A stretch of 64,000 nt of DNA from a bacterium (GCA_018266105.1 JAFEBA010000102.1:26408-90407), one strand, 5' to 3'. Positions 17,272 to 25,942 are shown, counted from the first letter of the stretch. A program made the numbers and translations. The notes: a model not told the origin generated them from the letters alone.

Positions 17272-17380
17272 CACCCCGGCTTAAACAAGCACCTCAACCT
17301 CTCCTATGGCCTGACCTCGGCGGAGCGTTTGCTTCATAGACACGGGTTTCATTTCGTTTTGTTAAGCCTTCCCTGATTGG

Positions 17381-18622
17381 TCAGCCTGATATTTGCTTGG
17401 GCTTGAGCTCCTCAGCCGAAAATTGGGAACGCTCCGGTTGGGTAAGCATCTTTCGGTATTCCCCTGGAGTCAGGTTCAAATATTGACGAAAAAGTACGCA
17501 AAGTCGCTCTGCAGTGACCAGACCTGACATTCGGGAGATGACGGCCAGGCTTAAATCAGATTCTCGCAACAGCTGCTCCGCCCGGCGCAGCCGCAGTCTT
17601 CGTAGCTGTTCGGCCGGCCCGTAGCCCAGCGCGGTTTGAAAGTGCTGTTCAAGCAGTCTCCTGGAAACGCATAAATGGGAGGAGAGGGCCGGTATCCGAA
17701 CCGATTCGGTGAGATGGGCCTGCATCCACTCCATGGCCTGACGCATGAGGCCACTCTCAAAGGCAAGCAAATCGGTCGAGTGGCGGGCCGCCACCGCCGG
17801 TGCCGGCAATCTAATTCGACTGATACTCCCACCGCTTAACATCTGGTGGAGACTGTCGGCTGCCTGGTAGCCGATCGCTCGAGCTGGAATCACCACGCTG
17901 GAGAGCGTCGGGTCCGAGACAGCGGTAACCATCTCGTAGTTTCCTACGCCGATAACTCCCAGGTCCTCGGGGACGCGAACGTTCAGCCTGCGGCATGCCT
18001 GGAGCAACCTGCGGGCCGCTACGTCGTCCGCTGCCAGCACTCCACAGGGTCGAGGAAGGCTCTCAAGCCACTCGGAGAGCTCTTGTCGGAACTCGCGCTG
18101 TTGGCCGCTCCAGTCCAGGGAAGTCTGGAAGCGGACTTGCTGGCGGGTGTACTCACCACTGGCGGTTACAAAGGCCTGTTCGATCAGGTCCGATACCGGG
18201 CTGTTCTTCAGTCCGAGAAAGCCTGTCTGGTTGAACCCTCGTTCGCGCAAATGACCGGCAGCCACACGGCCCACCTGATCGTAGTCGGCGGTCACACTGG
18301 AAGCTGAGCCGTCATTCAAAACCCCCTGGACGTCGACCATCGGTAGCCTGACCTTGGTCAGGGCTTGAAGCAGCTCGGGGGATTGGCCGTCAAATATGAT
18401 TCCATCTGGGCGGTCGCCTTCGAGCAAGTCTCCCGCTCCAAAGTCTCCCCAGGACTCGGCCAGCAACTCCCAGTTCTGGCGAGCGGGATGGGAATGAACT
18501 CCCTCCAAAACCCTCCGGCCGAAGGAGGTCGCCAGGTCTACGAGCAGGGCGACCCGGGACTGAAAGGTTCGACTGGATGAGCCGGCGGTGGTCACTCCGC
18601 GGGCTTCTACGCAATTTGACAT
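17381..18622 (-). CDS. XylR-type regulator (LacI-like sensor plus AraC DNA-binding domain)
   Basis: A 413-residue protein built like Escherichia coli XylR. A periplasmic-binding-protein-like sugar sensor occupies about 20-290 (VALLVDLATSFGRRVLEG, CGVLAADDVAARRLLQACR, VPEDLGVIGVGNYE). A C-terminal AraC domain with two HTHs occupies about 300-395 (IPALSSHLCVSRRLLEQHF, LAVISRMSGLVTAERLCVLF). I chose the ATG at 18622 over a longer frame to 18763, which lacks similarity. It shares an identical 15-mer over its start codon, and a repeat pair at nearly the same distance, with the glycosyltransferase gene at 24270. It may control that sugar operon as well as itself. Confidence 0.85.
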   Translation of the reverse strand: MSNCVEARGVTTAGSSSRTFQSRVALLVDLATSFGRRVLEGVHSHPARQNWELLAESWGDFGAGDLLEGDRPDGIIFDGQSPELLQALTKVRLPMVDVQGVLNDGSASSVTADYDQVGRVAAGHLRERGFNQTGFLGLKNSPVSDLIEQAFVTASGEYTRQQVRFQTSLDWSGQQREFRQELSEWLESLPRPCGVLAADDVAARRLLQACRRLNVRVPEDLGVIGVGNYEMVTAVSDPTLSSVVIPARAIGYQAADSLHQMLSGGSISRIRLPAPAVAARHSTDLLAFESGLMRQAMEWMQAHLTESVRIPALSSHLCVSRRLLEQHFQTALGYGPAEQLRRLRLRRAEQLLRESDLSLAVISRMSGLVTAERLCVLFRQYLNLTPGEYRKMLTQPERSQFSAEELKPKQISG

Positions 18623-18665
18623 CGATCTTCTGTTTTCTGGCACGCCCCCCGACTCATTTGGGCCT

Positions 18666-18693
18666 TTGCGCAGTCGAGGTGCCTGAATGCGCA
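18666..18693 (-). promoter_or_regulatory. 21-bp-spaced heptamer pair upstream of the XylR-type gene
   Basis: TTGCGCA at 18666-18672 and ATGCGCA at 18687-18693 on the plus strand are 21 bp apart start to start. The proximal box is 43 nt before the ATG at 18622, almost the same as at 20813 (45 nt) and 24313 (42 nt). Confidence 0.5.
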
Positions 18694-18849
18694 CGCCTCC
18701 GGTCAAAAAAGTGGCACGCGGTGTTGGGATTTCGCGTGCCTCCAGGGAGTGATGCTGGCACAATTGCCAACCAGTATATTGTGACTGGTGACCCCCACTT
18801 CCTTTTTGTATCGCAGTCTGACAAAAGTTGTCCGCAAACGAACAGCAGA

Positions 18850-19092
18850 TTAAAGCAGCCCCCGCGTAGCTTGGGCGTTCTTGTTTGCCGAAGTCATCTT
18901 GTCTTTTTGAATGCCGAATGTAATGTCATTGATCGAGGTTAAGAGCTTCGAAACGTTAGCCCGATCGTTTTCGTCTGCCTTACGTAACTCTAGCTGCGTT
19001 TGGCGTTGAGTTGACTGGGCCTGACGCATGTCGGTGATGAACATCTGCTGGTCCATCGCCTGCTGGTTAAAGTTAGTAATATTCGTTGCCAA
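18850..19092 (-). CDS. 80-residue helical, Gln/Asn-rich small protein
   Basis: Starts at a TTG at 19092 with a strong AAGGAG eight bases upstream, so it is probably well translated. The 80 residues contain no Pro, Cys, Trp, His or Tyr and no signal peptide. The middle (MRQAQSTQRQTQLELRKADEND) is amphipathic and likely coiled-coil; that run spans about residues 22-43. Such composition is common in small secreted or polymerising helical proteins, but I recognise no family. A 21-bp-spaced repeat pair precedes it. It lies between the XylR-type regulator and the ClC gene, all on the minus strand. Confidence 0.65.
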   Translation of the reverse strand: MATNITNFNQQAMDQQMFITDMRQAQSTQRQTQLELRKADENDRANVSKLLTSINDITFGIQKDKMTSANKNAQATRGLL

Positions 19093-19155
19093 GAATTTCT
19101 CCTTACGAAAGCTAAGAACAACTTGGCTCTAAGTCGGTCGAATTCTTTTGTTTGC

Positions 19156-19183
19156 TTGCGTAGCAATTTTGCAAATATGCGGA
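19156..19183 (-). promoter_or_regulatory. 21-bp-spaced heptamer pair upstream of the 80-residue gene
   Basis: TTGCGTA at 19156-19162 and ATGCGGA at 19177-19183 are exactly 21 bp apart. The proximal box is 63 nt before the TTG at 19092. The AT-rich spacer between them is TTTTGCAAAT-like. Confidence 0.45.
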
Positions 19184-19207
19184 GGAAATATTGCTGAGGT
19201 GCGTACG

Positions 19208-20767
19208 CTAGCCATCGCGGGCCTTTTCCAAAAATAGTGTCAGTTCTTTCTCTGGCATGTGCGGGCCCACCAGCAACGTAATCAGATCGCCCGCCTGCAC
19301 AACTGTGGAGCCATGAGGAATCATCACCTGACCGTCTCTCTCCAGCAGCACCACCAGCAGGTCGTCGTGGTGCGGAAATCGACGCAAGGGGAGGTGTTCC
19401 AGTTCCGAGTGAGACTCGACCAGAACTTCAACTGCCCGGGCCTCTTCTTTCCAATGCGGCTGCTTAATGTTCAGGTCTCGGTGCAGCAAGGCTTCGTAAA
19501 TCGGCTGATCGCCGAAATATTCGGCCACCAGGTATGCGAACCAGGCCCCAAAAAGCAGTGCGTAAAGCAGGTTGTACTGCCCGGTCATCTCGACGATGAG
19601 CACAACGCCGGTCAAGGGAGCCCGCACCGAACTGGTCAGAGTGGCCGCCATCCCGACCGTGGCCAGAATTTGCGGAGGGGGGGTCAATTCCGGGACCCAG
19701 ACTCCCATGATCACTCCGCAGATATAGCCGGTTAGAGCCCCCAGCGTAAGCATTGGGGCGAAAAGCCCGCCCGGAACCCCGGTCACATAGCTGAGAATCG
19801 TGAAGACCAGTTTGACCGCCAGCAGTAGGGCAAGTCCGGACAGGCCGTAGTGCATCTCACCGCTGAGGGCGGAGTGGGTCAGATAGTGGCCTCCGCCGGT
19901 CAAGGGTGTGCACCAGCAGAAGAGCAACATCCCCAGACTCCCGACGATTCCGGCATATCCCGCCGGTGTCAAGGGAAGCTTCGGTTTCTTCTCGAGCAGG
20001 CCGAGTATGCCTCGATTGAACAGGAGACCAAGCAGAGCGGCCAGGATGGCCACGATGAAGACCACCGGGAACTGCCTGAGTTCCACCGGCGCCACTTCGC
20101 GCAGTCCGAAGCTGTTGCCCTGGCCCAAGAACAGGCGGGCAACAGCCACAGCGGTGACCGTGCTGATGAGGGCGCTTCCGTAGGTGACCCGAGACATCTC
20201 CCGCCGCAACTCCTCCATAATGAACAGAAATCCGGCCAGGGGGGCATTGAAGGCCGCGGCCAGACCCGCCCCCGCGCCGGCTGCGATGAGGTTGCTCCGC
20301 GTGCGGGGAGGCACATGAATTCGGTCACACAACCAGCCTGCGCAAGCAGCTCCCATATGAACTGTAGGTCCTTCACGTCCTAAGGAAAGACCAGCCCCCA
20401 AAGCCAGCAACCCGGCGCAGAATTTGCTAATCAGCAAAGGTACCGGTCTGAGCAAACGCATCCCCAACAAAACCGCCTTGGTATGGGGGATGCCGCTACC
20501 CGATGCTTCCGGTGCAAAGCGCTGAGTTAACCGGTAGGAAGCATAGCCGAGGAAAGCTCCCAAGGGGGCCAGCAGGGCGGGCAGCCACCACCAGTCCCGC
20601 GGGATGAGCTGAGAACTGGCCATCTCCGCCGTGCTGATCAGCTGGACGCAGGTTTGATAGAACACCGCGATGGAGCCTGCCAGGCCCCCCACGATGGCGG
20701 ACAGTAGAAAGGTATAGCGGCGCGAAAGCCTGTGCAGATGTTTGCGTGTATGATGATGATTGGACAA
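19208..20767 (-). CDS. ClC-family chloride/proton antiporter with TrkA-C domain
   Basis: A 519-residue membrane protein with all ClC selectivity motifs: GSGIPH, GREGPTVHMG (gating Glu near residue 130) and GVPGGLFAPML. The internal EE pair in FIMEELRRE is the position of the proton glutamate in ClC exchangers, so a Cl-/H+ exchanger rather than a channel is likely. Residues about 435-515 form a cytosolic TrkA-C-like domain (VMIPHGSTVVQAGDLITLLVG), a common bacterial ClC extension. The start is a TTG at 20767 with no clear ribosome site. A repeat pair lies 45 nt upstream. Confidence 0.88.
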   Translation of the reverse strand: MSNHHHTRKHLHRLSRRYTFLLSAIVGGLAGSIAVFYQTCVQLISTAEMASSQLIPRDWWWLPALLAPLGAFLGYASYRLTQRFAPEASGSGIPHTKAVLLGMRLLRPVPLLISKFCAGLLALGAGLSLGREGPTVHMGAACAGWLCDRIHVPPRTRSNLIAAGAGAGLAAAFNAPLAGFLFIMEELRREMSRVTYGSALISTVTAVAVARLFLGQGNSFGLREVAPVELRQFPVVFIVAILAALLGLLFNRGILGLLEKKPKLPLTPAGYAGIVGSLGMLLFCWCTPLTGGGHYLTHSALSGEMHYGLSGLALLLAVKLVFTILSYVTGVPGGLFAPMLTLGALTGYICGVIMGVWVPELTPPPQILATVGMAATLTSSVRAPLTGVVLIVEMTGQYNLLYALLFGAWFAYLVAEYFGDQPIYEALLHRDLNIKQPHWKEEARAVEVLVESHSELEHLPLRRFPHHDDLLVVLLERDGQVMIPHGSTVVQAGDLITLLVGPHMPEKELTLFLEKARDG

Positions 20768-20812
20768 ACTTTATACGGTTTGGTTGGTTGGAATGAAAGG
20801 CCCGCTGCTTTT

Positions 20813-20840
20813 TTGCGCAAGAACATGGCTCGATTGCGCG
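20813..20840 (-). promoter_or_regulatory. 21-bp-spaced heptamer pair upstream of the ClC gene
   Basis: TTGCGCA at 20813-20819 (inside the palindrome TTGCGCAA) and TTGCGCG at 20834-20840 are 21 bp apart. The proximal box ends 45 nt before the TTG at 20767. Confidence 0.5.
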
Positions 20841-20878
20841 AAAAGGCCTGAATGTCTTGGTTTCTGAAGGCGAACTGG

Positions 20879-22933
20879 CTAGGCCAACTCCTCGATCTCC
20901 CCGGTCATACCCAGCTCCTGACAGGCGCGAATGAAACTGGCGGCCGACCAGGCCTGGTAACGTTTGCCCATCGGTTTCCCGGTGCGGGCGTGGGCCCATT
21001 CATTGAATTCCCACTCGCTCTTGATGCCCAGTTGATTGAGAAGGCTTAACCGGTATAGTTCTCGACAAGCGAGCTGATGCAGCCCGAGCCGATGCAAGTA
21101 GCGCACCCAAAAGCCCCCAACCATCGGCCAGATCCCACCGTTGTGATAGTGTCCCGGCAGGTTGAGCAGGTTGGTCGTATAGTACGGTTTCCAATCCGGA
21201 TCCCCGGAGTTGACACTGGGATAAAGACAAGAGACTGGATGCGGTTCATTGACCCCGACGCCCCAGAGAAACTGGAAAGTTCTTCGGGCTTTCTCTATGT
21301 CCACCACGTGGAAGAGAAAGGCGAGCACGTTTCCAAGCACATCGCAGCGCCAGCTGAAGCCAAAAGGGGTGATTTCAGCCAGCAGATAGCTGACATCTCC
21401 CAGGCTGAACTGAAGGGAGGCGAAGGGCTGATTGGTGCGTGCGCTATCTGGCCAGAAGCGGTCCATGATCTGCGCGCGAACCCGGTGACCGTTTTGGAAA
21501 TAGTCGGCGGCGGTCCGTTCCTCGCCCAACCACTCCAAAAGGCGCCCATAGCAGAATTGGCAGCGATACCACAGGACTTCGTCGTAGAGCACGTTATAGC
21601 TGCGCGCAAAAAGGTCGGTCCAGTCACCCGCTTCTGGAATTTCCAGGAGTCCGTCATTATTGCTGTCGTGAGCTGCTAACCAGTTCATGGCGGAACGGAG
21701 CGAACGGGCTGAACGCTTAAGGAACTTCAAGTCTCCACTGACGCGGATATAGTTATAGAAACCAATGATAAACCAGAGCCCGCTATCCACCGAACAGATT
21801 CCGCCAACCCCTGAATAGTCGGCCAGCCCGGTGTCGATGCGAACATTGCTGGGGACTTGACCCACTGGAGAAATCTGCTGGAGAAGGGTCTCGAGGGTGG
21901 TTTTCTGGGCCTTGCGGATGTCCGGCTCTTCGAGTAAAGCAGTTCCAACGATCGTCATACAGCTATCACGCGCCCAGACACTTCGATAGTTTTCGTCGGT
22001 TCCCAGCACTTCGTTGTCGGCAAGTGAGCAGGCAGAGAAGCCTAGAGGCGTGATGTTGCGGCGAATCGTTTCCAGAGCCTCATCATAGGCACGGGCGATG
22101 AGTCTCGCCTCATCTGCACGTAGGCCTCCCGGATTCTCGGTTTCCAGCAGCCTCTGCAGAGCCGCCTCCCGGGTCACCCCCGCCAATCCGGAACGGAGCT
22201 TGGGGAGCCTCGGCCACAAGCCATAGTGGTCCAGTCCCTCCACCACACCATCCGCCAGGCTCGCCTGACTGGTGTAAACGGGTAGCGGAATCACGGCTTC
22301 AAAGAGTTCGGGTTGGGCGTTGTCGACCACGATGCCGCGCACTTCAGGAAGGGCAAACATACTGCTGTCGTTACCGCTGTCTCCCGCCACCAGGCAGTCG
22401 CGACTGCTGATGTTCAGGCTGTCTAACAGCCAGGCCAGGGCCTTACCCTTACTCGCCTGGACCGGCAGCAAATCCAGGTCCCGCAAACTCGAGTAGACGA
22501 TCTGAACTTTGAGTTGCTGAGAGTCGAACAGTTCCTGGAGGCGCTGTAGGGTCTGTCGGGAGGCGCGCGGCAAATACCAACTGGATTTATAGCGGTGTTG
22601 GTATTCTAAGGGCTGAGCCTGAATGCCCGGGAAATCACGAACCAAAGCCTCCACCTGAGCTGGCTGCCAGTCCTGCTCAAGCTCTTGAGCAAATTCGACG
22701 AGTTCTCGACGTCGCCGAAAGTCGTAGATTTGCGTTCCCACACCCCCTATTAAGTAGTCGGGCTGAGGCAGGGGCTCTTGCTGTAAAAGCATGAAAAGGT
22801 CGTCCAGCAAACGTCCCGAGCTGTAGACCAGCACCGGCGGGGTTGTCAAGGAGCTCCAGGCCCGCCGAAACCTTTCGGTGCCTTCCGGATTTCCGACCAG
22901 CGTTCCGTCCAGGTCGGAGCAGAAGAGCTTCAC
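20879..22933 (-). CDS. Sugar-phosphate phosphatase fused to GH100-like glycosidase
   Basis: A 684-residue two-domain protein. Residues 1-about 245 are a HAD phosphatase of the sucrose-phosphate/mannosylfructose-phosphate phosphatase type: DLDGTLV (motif I), SSGR (II), SKGKAL (Lys, III) and GDSGNDSSMF (IV). Residues about 260-680 are an (alpha/alpha)6-barrel like neutral/alkaline invertases and related hydrolases: LGTDENYRSVWARDSCMT, DAG-like EAGDWTDLFARSYNVLYDE, LPGHYHNGGIWPMVGGFW and EWAHARTGKPMGKRYQAW. It overlaps the upstream glycosyltransferase gene by 4 nt. It probably dephosphorylates that enzyme's product and may later hydrolyse or remodel it. The fusion of making and breaking steps is unusual. 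Confidence 0.8.
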   Translation of the reverse strand: MKLFCSDLDGTLVGNPEGTERFRRAWSSLTTPPVLVYSSGRLLDDLFMLLQQEPLPQPDYLIGGVGTQIYDFRRRRELVEFAQELEQDWQPAQVEALVRDFPGIQAQPLEYQHRYKSSWYLPRASRQTLQRLQELFDSQQLKVQIVYSSLRDLDLLPVQASKGKALAWLLDSLNISSRDCLVAGDSGNDSSMFALPEVRGIVVDNAQPELFEAVIPLPVYTSQASLADGVVEGLDHYGLWPRLPKLRSGLAGVTREAALQRLLETENPGGLRADEARLIARAYDEALETIRRNITPLGFSACSLADNEVLGTDENYRSVWARDSCMTIVGTALLEEPDIRKAQKTTLETLLQQISPVGQVPSNVRIDTGLADYSGVGGICSVDSGLWFIIGFYNYIRVSGDLKFLKRSARSLRSAMNWLAAHDSNNDGLLEIPEAGDWTDLFARSYNVLYDEVLWYRCQFCYGRLLEWLGEERTAADYFQNGHRVRAQIMDRFWPDSARTNQPFASLQFSLGDVSYLLAEITPFGFSWRCDVLGNVLAFLFHVVDIEKARRTFQFLWGVGVNEPHPVSCLYPSVNSGDPDWKPYYTTNLLNLPGHYHNGGIWPMVGGFWVRYLHRLGLHQLACRELYRLSLLNQLGIKSEWEFNEWAHARTGKPMGKRYQAWSAASFIRACQELGMTGEIEELA

Positions 22934-24270
22934 GCCGACCCCTCTTCCCGCCAGGGCTCATCCCAGTCGTCCGCCAAATCCAGGTGGGAGGGGGGATGCT
23001 CTTCGACCAGGCGGATCAACATCTGCGTTATGCCGGTCCAGGTAAACAGACTTCGAGCTCGATAGGCTCCCATTTTCGAGAGTCTGCGGGCCAGCAATCC
23101 GTGGCGGAGGACTTTAGACATCGTGATGCCCAGGTCTTCTTTGTCAAAAGGGTCGGCAAAAAGCGCGTGCCGTCCGTAAGTCAGGACCCGAAACAGACCG
23201 CCGTGAGTCGTGACGACCGTGGGTGTACCGCAGGCCATCGCTTCGATAGCCGTCATGCCAAAAGGCTCATAGCGGCTCGAAAGCACAAACAGGTCAGCGG
23301 CCCGATAGTAGTCGGCCATTTGCTCGTCGGGAACAAAGCCTGTGAAGCACACGCGATCTTTCAACCCCAGTTGTTGGACTCTATCCTGCAAATCACGGAG
23401 GATTGAGTCTTCGCCAGCGGAGAGATTTTCGCCACCCACCGCCAGCAGCAGCACCGATTGTGGAAAGCGTTGTGCCACCAGCGAAAAAGCATCAATCAGA
23501 AGGTCGTACCCCTTGTTTCGGGCCAGCCGACCAATCGCCAGCACGACCTGACCCTGAAATCCCAGACTTCTTCGCAAGGCCTGGCGAGATGCTTCCCCGA
23601 TCGGGAAGTAGCGAGTGTCGTCATAACCGGGCGGAACCAGGGCCAATCGGTCGTGAGACAGTTCGTAATCGCTACGTAGCATGTCCGTCTGGACCGGGGT
23701 GGTCGCCAGCACTTTGTGGGCCCGTCGGTAGAGATTTTGCTCATTTAGAATGCGTTCGGCAAAATTGTATTGCTGCTCCAGACGCTCGAGGTCACCAGGG
23801 TAATCCTGGGCCATCTGACGTTGCTTCCAAATTCCCAGGGAATGGGGAGTGTGCAAATGAGGGGCACCCTGCGCAGCGGCAATGCGCTCACCTGCCAGCC
23901 CGCCATCCCAATAGTGAGAGTTGACGAACAGGTATTGGAGTTTTTCCTGGTCTATACGTTTGAGGGCGTTGACCACCCACTCGTCGAGGTGGAGATAGAG
24001 GTACTCTTTGGGCAGAAAACCGCTACCCCCACATGCGGCGCGAACCACGCGCACGTGAGGACAGACCTCCTCCACTTCCGCCTGGTCTTGAAAGCGCCGT
24101 GTCCAAATATCCACGCCGTAGCCCAGCTGAGCCAGCTTACGCGCGGTTTCCAGGACATAAACAACTTGCCCACCTGTATCCTGCGCCCCGAGCGGCGGCC
24201 GGGCGGCTACGTAACCGTGAGTCGAAACCAGTGCTACGCGGGGACGATGGGATATTACGCAATTTGACAT
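22930..24270 (-). CDS. mfpsA: GT4 glycosyltransferase, mannosylfructose-/sucrose-phosphate synthase type
   Basis: A 446-residue retaining GT-B enzyme. From memory it matches Agrobacterium mannosylfructose-phosphate synthase throughout: DTGGQVVYVLETARKLAQLG, VDIWTRRFQDQ, FLPKEYLYLHLDEW, NSHYWDGGLAGERI, LHTPHSLGIWKQRQM, IPPGYDD-like VPPGYDDTRYFP, RLARNKGYDLLIDAF and the E-x7-E motif SRYEPFGMTAIEAMACG. Expected reaction: GDP-mannose (or UDP-glucose) plus fructose 6-phosphate to the disaccharide phosphate, which the downstream phosphatase completes to a compatible solute. A sucrose-phosphate synthase activity is the main alternative. The ATG at 24270 lies in a 15-mer shared with the XylR-type gene. 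Confidence 0.8.
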   Translation of the reverse strand: MSNCVISHRPRVALVSTHGYVAARPPLGAQDTGGQVVYVLETARKLAQLGYGVDIWTRRFQDQAEVEEVCPHVRVVRAACGGSGFLPKEYLYLHLDEWVVNALKRIDQEKLQYLFVNSHYWDGGLAGERIAAAQGAPHLHTPHSLGIWKQRQMAQDYPGDLERLEQQYNFAERILNEQNLYRRAHKVLATTPVQTDMLRSDYELSHDRLALVPPGYDDTRYFPIGEASRQALRRSLGFQGQVVLAIGRLARNKGYDLLIDAFSLVAQRFPQSVLLLAVGGENLSAGEDSILRDLQDRVQQLGLKDRVCFTGFVPDEQMADYYRAADLFVLSSRYEPFGMTAIEAMACGTPTVVTTHGGLFRVLTYGRHALFADPFDKEDLGITMSKVLRHGLLARRLSKMGAYRARSLFTWTGITQMLIRLVEEHPPSHLDLADDWDEPWREEGSA

Positions 24271-24312
24271 GGTATTTCTGTTTCTAGCAGAGCACGATGA
24301 CCATTGTGCGGT

Positions 24313-24364
24313 TTGCGCAGAGATCTTGAACGATTACGCAGACCTACTTGGGCGCGGTTGCGCG
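24313..24364 (-). promoter_or_regulatory. Triple heptamer array upstream of the glycosyltransferase operon
   Basis: TTGCGCA (24313-24319), TTACGCA (24334-24340, 21 bp later) and TTGCGCG (24358-24364, 24 bp later) lie between the DUF389 gene and the ATG at 24270. The proximal box is 42 nt from the start. The leader aligns with that of the XylR-type gene, sharing TACGCAATTTGACAT at the start codon. Confidence 0.5.
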
Positions 24365-25942
24365 GAATGACTGTCCTAGAATCACCTCGACCCCTAAGGT
24401 CAGCGGAAGCCCCAGATCCTGATGCAAGGCTTTGGTCAGAAGAGGAATGCGCGTTGGGGTCAGCGGCTTGGGGCTGCGCAGTTTGACGTCTACGCTCAGG
24501 CTCGGTTGCTCGGAAGAACCAGCGGTCGTGACGTGGATTTCGAGCAATTCCAGGTCTTTTTGCTGAGCAATGACCAGGCCAGCCTGCCTCTCAAATTCCT
24601 GACGTTGGATTTCATCAGGGCTGGGAGGTAAATCGATCGGGGAGTTTTGCTGCCCCTGGCGAGTATACTCCTGCACTAGAGTCGTGCGCACCGTCAGCCC
24701 GAGACCTTTTTGGTCGGGTCGTCGAGACTGGAGCTTTTCGAGAGTTGTGGTCTCCAGTCGGTCCACCAGACGTGAATCAAATAGATATGGGCTGCGCAGT
24801 AGAACCAACAATCTTTGCCCATCCGCCTCTTGTGTTAGCTGTCGGAGGCTGGTCAATTCGACTCCAGGAAAGCCCTCCAGAGCTTGAGTCAGGGCGCGCT
24901 GAGTCTCTGCTTCCAGCACCTCTTGCTCGGTGGGGGCGGCCTTTTCCGGAAGAAACAAATGCCCGTCGGGAGTGACATAGCTGGCCCTGGCAGTGCCAAT
25001 CCGCAGCCGGACGGGGTAGCCGAGCCGTTGTTGCAAAGTCTTCTGCAGGTTGCGGGCGCTGCTTACGCCTACTTCTTCCGGAGCCCTGGCTGAAATCTCG
25101 ACCTCGAGGTTGCCTTTGACCAGGCGCACTCGTAAAGCATCCAGGCTGGCCCCGGTCAGATGCGATAGTTCTTGTAAGGTAATCTCCCGCGTGATTTGCT
25201 CCGCTCGACGCTCGGCCACCAGGTTGGTGAGCTGTCGGGTCAGGAAAGCGCCGGTCGCCAGCAGCAGCAGCAGGTTGACGACAAAGGCTTGCAACAGCCG
25301 GCGCTCGCGCCGCAAGTTTCCCCAATGCCCCAGCCCGGCCAGAGCGAATACGATGCTGGCGGCTAACTGAATGGTCAGGAAGTTGGCCAGAAAGAGAACG
25401 AACGCTCCCACGCCACGCTCATATTGTCCGGCTCCTATGCAGAGACCTGAAACGCAGAGCGGAGGAACCAGGGCTACGGCGATCGCGACGCCAGCGATGG
25501 AGGCGCTGATTTTGCGATTGACGGTGGCAAAAGCACCGGCCAAACCGGCTGCAAAACCGATGGCCAGGTCTAGCAGGGTCGGATGTGTCCTGCCGACGAT
25601 CTCGCTCTGGCTGAGATCCACGTGGGCCGAACCAAGGCCCTTGGAGATGCAGGTGGCTGTAAACAGACAGACCAGAACGCCGACCAGCTCGGCTGTCAAG
25701 GCTCTGCGGAAATCGGGCAGGTGCCCCTGGACCAGGCTCAGAGCAATTCCCAGAATCGGCCCCATCAGTGGGGCGACGATCATCGCTCCAATCACGGTCG
25801 CGGTGGAATTGGAGATCAGGCCAAAGGTCGCGATCAAGGTGGATAGCAGCAGCAAGATCAGGTAACTGGAGCCCAGACCCGAGGAGCTCTGGATGCTCTC
25901 GATAATTTCTAATTGAGCCTGCTCGGGCACCCGAAGCTTCAT
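24344..25942 (-). CDS. DUF389 integral membrane protein
   Basis: A 532-residue protein whose N-terminal 230 residues hold six or seven helices with the DUF389 hallmark STLIATFGLISNSTATVIGA, then MIVAPLMGPILGIALSLV, and FAAGLAGAFATVNRKISASI with GVAIAVALVPPLC. The C-terminal 270 residues are a soluble mixed alpha/beta region with EVEISARAPEEVG. The function of the family is not established; transport or stress sensing has been suggested. The longer-than-usual soluble tail suggests a sensor part. It is transcribed alone in the same direction as the glycosyltransferase gene. Its last 21 bases overlap the distal box of the upstream array. Confidence 0.75.
   Translation of the reverse strand: MKLRVPEQAQLEIIESIQSSSGLGSSYLILLLLSTLIATFGLISNSTATVIGAMIVAPLMGPILGIALSLVQGHLPDFRRALTAELVGVLVCLFTATCISKGLGSAHVDLSQSEIVGRTHPTLLDLAIGFAAGLAGAFATVNRKISASIAGVAIAVALVPPLCVSGLCIGAGQYERGVGAFVLFLANFLTIQLAASIVFALAGLGHWGNLRRERRLLQAFVVNLLLLLATGAFLTRQLTNLVAERRAEQITREITLQELSHLTGASLDALRVRLVKGNLEVEISARAPEEVGVSSARNLQKTLQQRLGYPVRLRIGTARASYVTPDGHLFLPEKAAPTEQEVLEAETQRALTQALEGFPGVELTSLRQLTQEADGQRLLVLLRSPYLFDSRLVDRLETTTLEKLQSRRPDQKGLGLTVRTTLVQEYTRQGQQNSPIDLPPSPDEIQRQEFERQAGLVIAQQKDLELLEIHVTTAGSSEQPSLSVDVKLRSPKPLTPTRIPLLTKALHQDLGLPLTLGVEVILGQSFRATAPK

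Noticed and set aside
18850..19092. Type III secretion needle protein
   Set aside because: Size and composition are suggestive, but no needle-family motif and no secretion genes nearby.
2734..24364. Heptamer pairs as sigma54 promoters or standard -35/-10 elements
   Set aside because: Sigma54 needs GG and GC about 10 bp apart. Standard hexamers need a different sequence and 17-bp spacing. Neither fits a repeated TGCGNAA at 21 bp.
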